Source: Ipomoea triloba (Eukaryota > Streptophyta > Magnoliopsida > Solanales > Convolvulaceae). From it: DNA of 64,000 bases. This document shows, one piece after another, positions 58,892 through 64,000 of this stretch (position 1 is the stretch's first letter; the number at the start of each line of letters is the position of its first letter). The position numbers and the translations under genes are program-made. The stretch covers positions 2,710,509-2,774,508 of the forward strand of contig NC_044923.1 of NCBI RefSeq assembly GCF_003576645.1. The letters run 5' to 3'. The notes below the pieces were generated by a model, which was not told the origin of the DNA, made no database searches, and saw only the letters and a program-made list of their open reading frames with translations.

Positions 58892-60026
58892 AAAAACCCA
58901 AGAAAACAGCCGGAATTAGTATCGGAAAATTGGGTTATTTTCGTCGCTAAAAAATGACGGTTTTTACCTTTTTGTTCCCCCTATATATTGTGTTGTTATT
59001 ATTATTAACTAGCTAACTCAAAAATATGGGGTATGAAGCAATGGAGTCCTATGGTAATTTATTTTTAATTTTTTTTAAAGAAATATTTATTGTAATATGT
59101 AAAGTTGATGATGATGAAAAGTTTGTGTTTTTCCTCACGGCGGTTTTGGACGACTTTCGTCACTTTGTACCCTGTGGGAGAGAGGCTTTCAATCACAGAC
59201 TTCAATGGTTAATATAATTATATTAATGCACTTTTTTGCTTTGTTTATTTCAAAATTTTCATTGCATTATCTTTAGTTATTGCATATTGTTTGTTTAATT
59301 TTATACTCCCAAAATGAGGACCCCACGCCCAAACAGAGCATAGACTCAATCCCAAGTCGTTTGTGACAAATTTCACTTTTGTTGATTTTATAGGCCTATA
59401 TAGTTGATAGTTGTTCAACACAATTGATTAAAAATTGGAATAGCTGTGAAAAAAAATTTAAGGAAAACATATTGCTTTGGGGATAAAAGATTCCAAACGG
59501 TTTATAAGTCCTCTTTTAGGGTAATTATACATTTCAATTGACTAATTAAAATATTCAGCCTAAAATAGGAAGTAACTCTCACAAATTATGGACGTTAATT
59601 ACAAATTAATCTCTAAAAACATAAAGAACTTAATCTTCTAAATCATTAAGAAAGTGATCTTTTAAAATCAGACCAAAATCTTCCATGATGTACTTTCCAT
59701 GAATGAAATGAACCACCAATGTTCAACTCATCACATTTATTTTTGTTTCTTTATCTATTGTGTTTTAGTGAAAATTATTATGATGAGCAACTATTGGTAG
59801 ATAACATTAATGAAAAGTTTTTAAAAATTAAAAAAAAAATATTATTTATAGATAACATTAATGAAAAGTTTTTTAAAATTAAAAAAATATTATTTATATT
59901 TTTTAAAAGTAGGTTGACACTTGGTCGGATTGACTATATCAATCACCCGACCCGGCCACTAATATATTTTTTCTACCTACCCTTATCTTGACGAATCCTT
60001 ATACCATGGACCAGGGTATACAGTAA
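58892..60026. other. SAUR 3' region and AT-rich spacer
   Basis: The 3' region is followed by AT-rich sequence. A ~65-base tandem duplication (gataacattaatgaaaagtt) lies at 59797-59905. The SAUR 3' UTR should end within the first few hundred bases. Confidence 0.5.
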
Positions 60027-60890
60027 TAAGTACGGAGTATTAATTATAGAACCTAACAATAAGGTATAACGTTGTAAAATACCGTTAAAACTTAGTAGGA
60101 ATGTATGTATAGTAGAGCTACAAAAATAAGTTGGGGGGTTTACTTGAGTAGTACGCAATATAATGCAGCTAGAATTGGAAGTTAGTTCACTAGACAAATA
60201 GACATGCATGATTGATACGTAGTACATTTTTAGCTGCCGGGAAATTAGATTTTGTGTTTGTAGAGTGGCTTAGCATAGAGTAATATATTAATGACCCGAG
60301 GACATGTCAGACGATCGGCATGTGTCCCTTCTTCCCTCTTTATATAAAGGACATTTATTGTATTTGGGAGGAGACTTTACTCTCGCAACCTACACTACTC
60401 CAATCGGAGCCTCCCGACCTCGCGTGGCCGGGCCTTTAATTAACTTCTCGGTCACATCAATCACCTTTGTTTATCTTCCCGATCTCATGTGGTGGAACCT
60501 TTATTTAACTTCCCGACCATATTATTTCACCTATAATTGAATTTCCGGTCACATTTACCTGACCCAAAAGAATATACTTTATTGCACACAATGTACGTGT
60601 AAAAACTAGTCTAACTAATAAGTATTGATGATAGAACCTAGCTAATTAACAATAAGGTATAACTTCGTAAAATACGGTTAAAATTTCATAGGAATGTATG
60701 TAGGGCAACAAAAATAAGTAAAGTTGGGGTTTTACTTGAGTAGTACGCAATATAATGCAGCTAGAATTGGAAGTTAGTTCACTAGAAAAATAGACATGCA
60801 TGATCGATACGTAGTACATTTTTAGCTGCCGGGAAATTAGATTTTGTGTTTGTAGAGTGGCTTAGCTTAGAGTAATATTAGTGAACACAA
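60027..60890 (+). repeat. Direct repeat of ~260 bp flanking an LTR-like block
   Basis: The block 60030-60290 recurs at 60620-60885 (offset about 593). Shared phrases include gcaatataatgcagctaga, attggaagttagttcacta and tttttagctgccgggaaatt. Between them lies an LTR-like segment (60291-60600) with tatataaagg, related to 50390-50880 on the other strand. Confidence 0.85.
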
Positions 60891-61400
60891 ATTCATTTTC
60901 TCCGGCTGAATTGTAGACACCTCTATTAGGTCCGAAAGATTTAAGATTGGTCCATATTCAATGCCAAGGATATAGAACCCTTACCTTTAATTATAAGGAT
61001 GGATGAGTCTCTTGCCGCTCAATCACACCCTAGGTTTGAACGCAAATTCTATCTAAACATCAAATATTTTAATTGAATAAGGTTATGAGGTCAAATACAC
61101 CTCCGAACATTAAACAAGAAGTTAATTAGATCTACGAACTTTTAAAAGTTACAATTAATCTTATAAACATGTCAATTTAGCGCATCAAACCCTAAAAATC
61201 ATATAGTGACTTGTAATAGCAGGTCGATCACTAGGGTTCCAACGATATTCCAACAACCTCTAGAAAAGACGACTCATTAATGTTATTAGTGAGTTAATAT
61301 GTCAAGACATTGTCAAACATTGTCACTTTACATGGATTGATTGTCTTGTCTCCAAATCACCTAAATCAAATCAAATAAAACATTAGTTGAAAATCATAGT
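60891..61400. other. Intergenic, with a diverged MULE-type terminus at ~61085-61250
   Basis: The piece gaggtcaaatacacctccga, ttagatctacgaactttt and cttataaacatgtcaattta matches the start of the element at 55965. No partner end was seen. Confidence 0.5.
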
Positions 61401-62090
61401 TAACGTGGAAGATCTATATATGCTATATTTGGGGGGGTAAATAATTGAGGACTAAGAGATCCATTATCATCTCTGATCTGATTCTCTGTTATCTTTCACA
61501 TCACACTTACCCATGCAAATCAAAATCTTACAATTATACTCACACATGTATGCGATCCAGTTATATATATTTGGGATCCAAATTGTGCTCAACTGCCATG
61601 GCCGGCGCCACTAAATGGGGAGGAGATGCTACCTTTTCGATATTGGGGTGGTGGTTGGTGGTGGTCCTGAGATAATCCACACCCCACACTATATATATAT
61701 ATGGCCTCCCTTCTTAATTAATGCAGCCCTACACCTACCATATATGTATGTTTAGGATGTATGAGTCGCATCGGGTGAGAATACGCGTTCAAGTGTACAT
61801 ATGCGAACGTAAAAATGCACCATGTAAATTATAATAGTGTGGACTAGTCATCGTTATATAATTAGCATTTAGAAGCGGTTTAACCACATTTGACGAGTCT
61901 TCCACAAATTGCAAACCAAATTGTCCCCTAGCCTCTTCAATTCAATGAATTCATGTGTGTTGCCATTTAGTCCACATGAAAATTTGTCTCTTGATGAATA
62001 TATCACATATAGCAATTTCAGTCCCTCCTTGACCACTCACAAACCACATTAATTATATAATATTTGTATGCATACCACTCCATATATATA
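61401..62090. other. Spacer with a 25-codon micro-ORF
   Basis: At 61600-61677 an ATG opens MAGATKWGGDATFSILGWWL and ends after 25 codons in a hydrophobic tail. It is too short to call a gene. The rest is AT-rich. Confidence 0.3.
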
Positions 62091-62092
62091 TG

Positions 62093-62120
62093 TGGGGGGA
62101 GGGGGGAGGGGGGGGGGGTT
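62093..62120 (+). repeat. G-rich run, possible G-quadruplex
   Basis: G-runs of 7, 6 and 12 are split by single A bases on the plus strand. Such a sequence can fold as a quadruplex and is prone to length error in assemblies. Confidence 0.8.
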
Positions 62121-62149
62121 CGAGAGGGTATGACCCAAATAATAATTAA

Positions 62150-62560
62150 GAGGTGGGCTTGACCAAGGAGATCCAATTAGGAAAGTGGAAGTGGATCTTT
62201 TTCTGGAAAGAGGGCTAAGGGTGCTTTTGGCAGCGCGATATGGAGCACAATTCAAGAAAACAAGCAGTGGGGATACGCGGTTGGCCTAGGCGAGGGAGTG
62301 TCGACCGGTGACCCCAACGCCAGATCTTTGTTCACCGGTGAGTGGTGGACCCGTGTGGTCAAGCAGACCGAATTGAAGCAGACTAGGCCACTAGAGAGTG
62401 GTCGACGGACCACCACCGCGTCCGCGGCCTTAGCGCCTTTTGGTTCGTTGTAGGAGTGCATTGGCCATCCATTGGCGGTTGGAGAGCCTCAACTTCGTTC
62501 ACCCAGCTATGACAAGTCACCCAAGTAAGTGGCGGGCCGTCCAGTGGAGGGGAGAACCCT
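62150..62560 (+). other. GC-rich patch with an ATG-less open frame, origin unknown
   Basis: From about 62178 a frame stays open for some 90 codons without an ATG. It includes KRAKGAFGSAIWSTIQENKQ, WGYAVGLGEGVSTG and SLFTGEWWTRVVKQTELKQT, and stops at a TAG near 62450. The composition contrasts with the AT-rich flanks. I recognise no domain. It may be a captured exon piece, a retrotransposon remnant or chance. Confidence 0.3.
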
Positions 62561-63296
62561 ATTAAATACCCACTTAATACCCAATCTTATATGATTTTAC
62601 CTAACTGAGTCCTCGACTGTTAGAATTAATGACTAAATTGTGAAAAATTACTATAGTTGAGAATTAAATTGAACGTCTAACACTATAGTCGAGGACTAAT
62701 TTTGGTAAAATCACTAATCGAAGACTAAATTGACTATTAATAGATGAGAAATTACCAAACTACTGTTACAGAGGACCCAATTAGTTTAAATCATCGAAGT
62801 TGAGGACCCGATTAAGTACAAAAATAAAACATTTAGAACTAAATCGAGAAAAATCACAATAGTCGATGACTAGATTTGTATTAACTCAATTAAAAATTAT
62901 CCTATTGAAAATATTTCAATCATTTTTCTATCAAATTGTACTTCTCTCATGCCTAAATCCTGATTAGATGTATAAACAATTATGTAATAGACAAGATAAT
63001 CTGATCTTGTTAAAACATGTTGGATGTATAAAAGATTTTAGTGGATCCATTATGTTCTTCCTTATGGTGCTACTCAAGTGGTCCATGCAATATAATGCTA
63101 CTTCAATTTACTTCTCCACCTGGCCCAGTCTACTTTTGCTCTAATATTTCATTCAGATCCAAGTTGTTTTGGGTAATATTTGACTTTTGTTTTACAAATT
63201 AAAAAAAAAATTGAATAATATTTTTGAAGCATAATATCTTAATTAAATAAGAATTAATATATGTACTTCATGTGAAAATTAAAAATTCTAATCTAG
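62561..63296. other. Intergenic, with MULE-terminus-like wording
   Basis: The stretch 62590-62860 repeats phrases such as gtcgaggactaattttgg, cgaagactaaattgact and gaggacccaattagttt. These are typical of plant MULE TIRs and their inverted copies. No intact element could be delimited. Confidence 0.4.
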
Positions 63297-63375
63297 ACAT
63301 GGCAATAGGGGGGTGGGGGTAGAGTAGGGTCCCTATCCGCGCCCCTAGTTACTAACCCCTATCCTCGACCAGCCT
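63297..63375 (+). mobile_element. Terminus related to the GC-rich hAT-like element
   Basis: The segment acatggcaatag, a G-rich run, then ccctatccgcgcccc and taacccctatcctcg resembles the element at 34183-34390. It is only one end. Confidence 0.35.
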
Positions 63376-63779
63376 CGTTCCTTGATTGAGATTTTAACTA
63401 TCCAATTAATTCAACACTCATAAAAATTATATTAATTTCGTAATTAGTAAGAAATAGGAATTTAAGATAAACAGCAACGATACTTAAAATATTCAATTTC
63501 TCAAATACAGTATTACGATATTATATACCTAACCAAAACAATTAAACGAGTAGTACAAAATTAAATACTTAAAAACATTAAATATTACTCAAATACTCAA
63601 AACGTTCAAATCCTTAACCAAATAGTGCGTCCAAACATTTTGATAACATGTCCAAATTTTTAGTTAACATAATTACAAATGGTTTACAAAAAGGCCAGCG
63701 AGTTAGTATGTTTTGGTAAGTATAATGTTTTAATTTAATATTCAATGTATTAAATTTGTAAGTCTTTTTAGATTAGTGA

Positions 63780-63906
63780 CACGGTCTTTTCAGTTTATTC
63801 CTAGATTAGTGACAAAGTTGCTTATGCTTTGGCAAGGGCGGCTCGTTCTTAACCTGGTCTTCTTTGTTGGTTGTTTTTTATTCCGTCTTGTATTGAAAAT
63901 TTAATC

Positions 63907-63925
<19 letters not shown>
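63780..63925 (+). mobile_element. Third L1 LINE 3' remnant (end of RNase H domain)
   Basis: On the plus strand, FSVYS-stop-ISDKVAYALARAARS, then a stop and IPSCIENLI, follow the usual end of plant L1 ORF2 (A-ALARAARS ... PSCIENLI). Two in-frame stops show decay. The terminal stop is followed at once by the (TA)n tract. Confidence 0.72.

Positions 63926-63987
<62 letters not shown>
63909..63987. repeat. (TA)n microsatellite at the right edge
   Basis: A pure TA run of about 39 units adjoins the 3' end of an L1 remnant. It may have grown from the element's A/T-rich tail. Confidence 0.93.
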
Positions 63988-63996
<9 letters not shown>

Positions 63997-64000
63997 TATA

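Noticed and set aside
50390..60600. One 10-kb element bounded by the two inverted LTR-like blocks
   Set aside because: No internal coding domain or matching target duplication supports it. I keep it only as a question in the findings.
61600..61677. 25-codon micro-ORF as a signalling peptide gene
   Set aside because: It is too short to judge. It has no cleavage signal and matches no peptide family I recognise.

Overview
This is eukaryotic nuclear DNA from a flowering plant. Genes are split by GT-AG introns, the intergenic DNA is AT-rich, and the products are plant-specific: a plastid-type hexokinase, E2F, LOG, SAUR, WEB-family protein and a GH9 endoglucanase. Short interspersed elements, MITEs, L1 fragments and Mutator-like elements fill the gaps. 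The gene content fits a core eudicot. The abundance of tRNA-derived SINEs would suit an asterid, but I cannot fix the species. I found no operon, CRISPR array or prokaryotic mobile system.

Layout. 0.4-1.3 kb: the 5' part of a lysine/glutamate-rich nuclear-type gene on the minus strand. Its first exons and 1.6 kb of flank recur identically at 2.5-4.1 kb behind a single N, probably an assembly duplication. 4.4 kb: an intronless three-span membrane protein. 7-12.5 kb: a 12-coding-exon gene of unknown function, converging on a 9-exon plastid hexokinase (13.1-16.8 kb, minus). 17.7-19.4 kb: a two-exon WEB-family coiled-coil gene. 20.3-20.8 kb: a single-exon plant-specific gene (minus). 23.6-27.9 kb: a 13-exon E2F gene. 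28.7-29.1 kb: three tandem tRNA-Ser(UGA) units. 30.5-33.8 kb: a membrane-anchored GH9 endoglucanase. 35.0-38.0 kb: a 7-exon LOG cytokinin-activating enzyme (minus). 38.4-58.4 kb: a 20 kb gene-poor stretch of repeats and dead transposons, including a Pack-MULE-like element. 58.6-58.9 kb: a SAUR auxin-response gene. 59-64 kb: more repeats, ending in an L1 remnant and a (TA)n tract.

The genes do not form a pathway. Several act in growth control (E2F in the cell cycle, LOG in cytokinin activation, SAUR in auxin response, GH9 in wall remodelling, hexokinase in sugar metabolism), but their neighbourhood looks incidental.

I joined exons by eye, using splice consensus, reading phase and family knowledge. 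The six multi-exon genes that are complete in the window close in frame. I did not find a convincing new biological system. The most rewarding points are a 42-bp in-frame duplication that copies a splice donor in the hexokinase gene, the N-linked perfect duplication, a nearly pure poly(A) retroposition scar, nested SINE/MITE insertions, tandem tRNA-Ser units and the Pack-MULE-like element.
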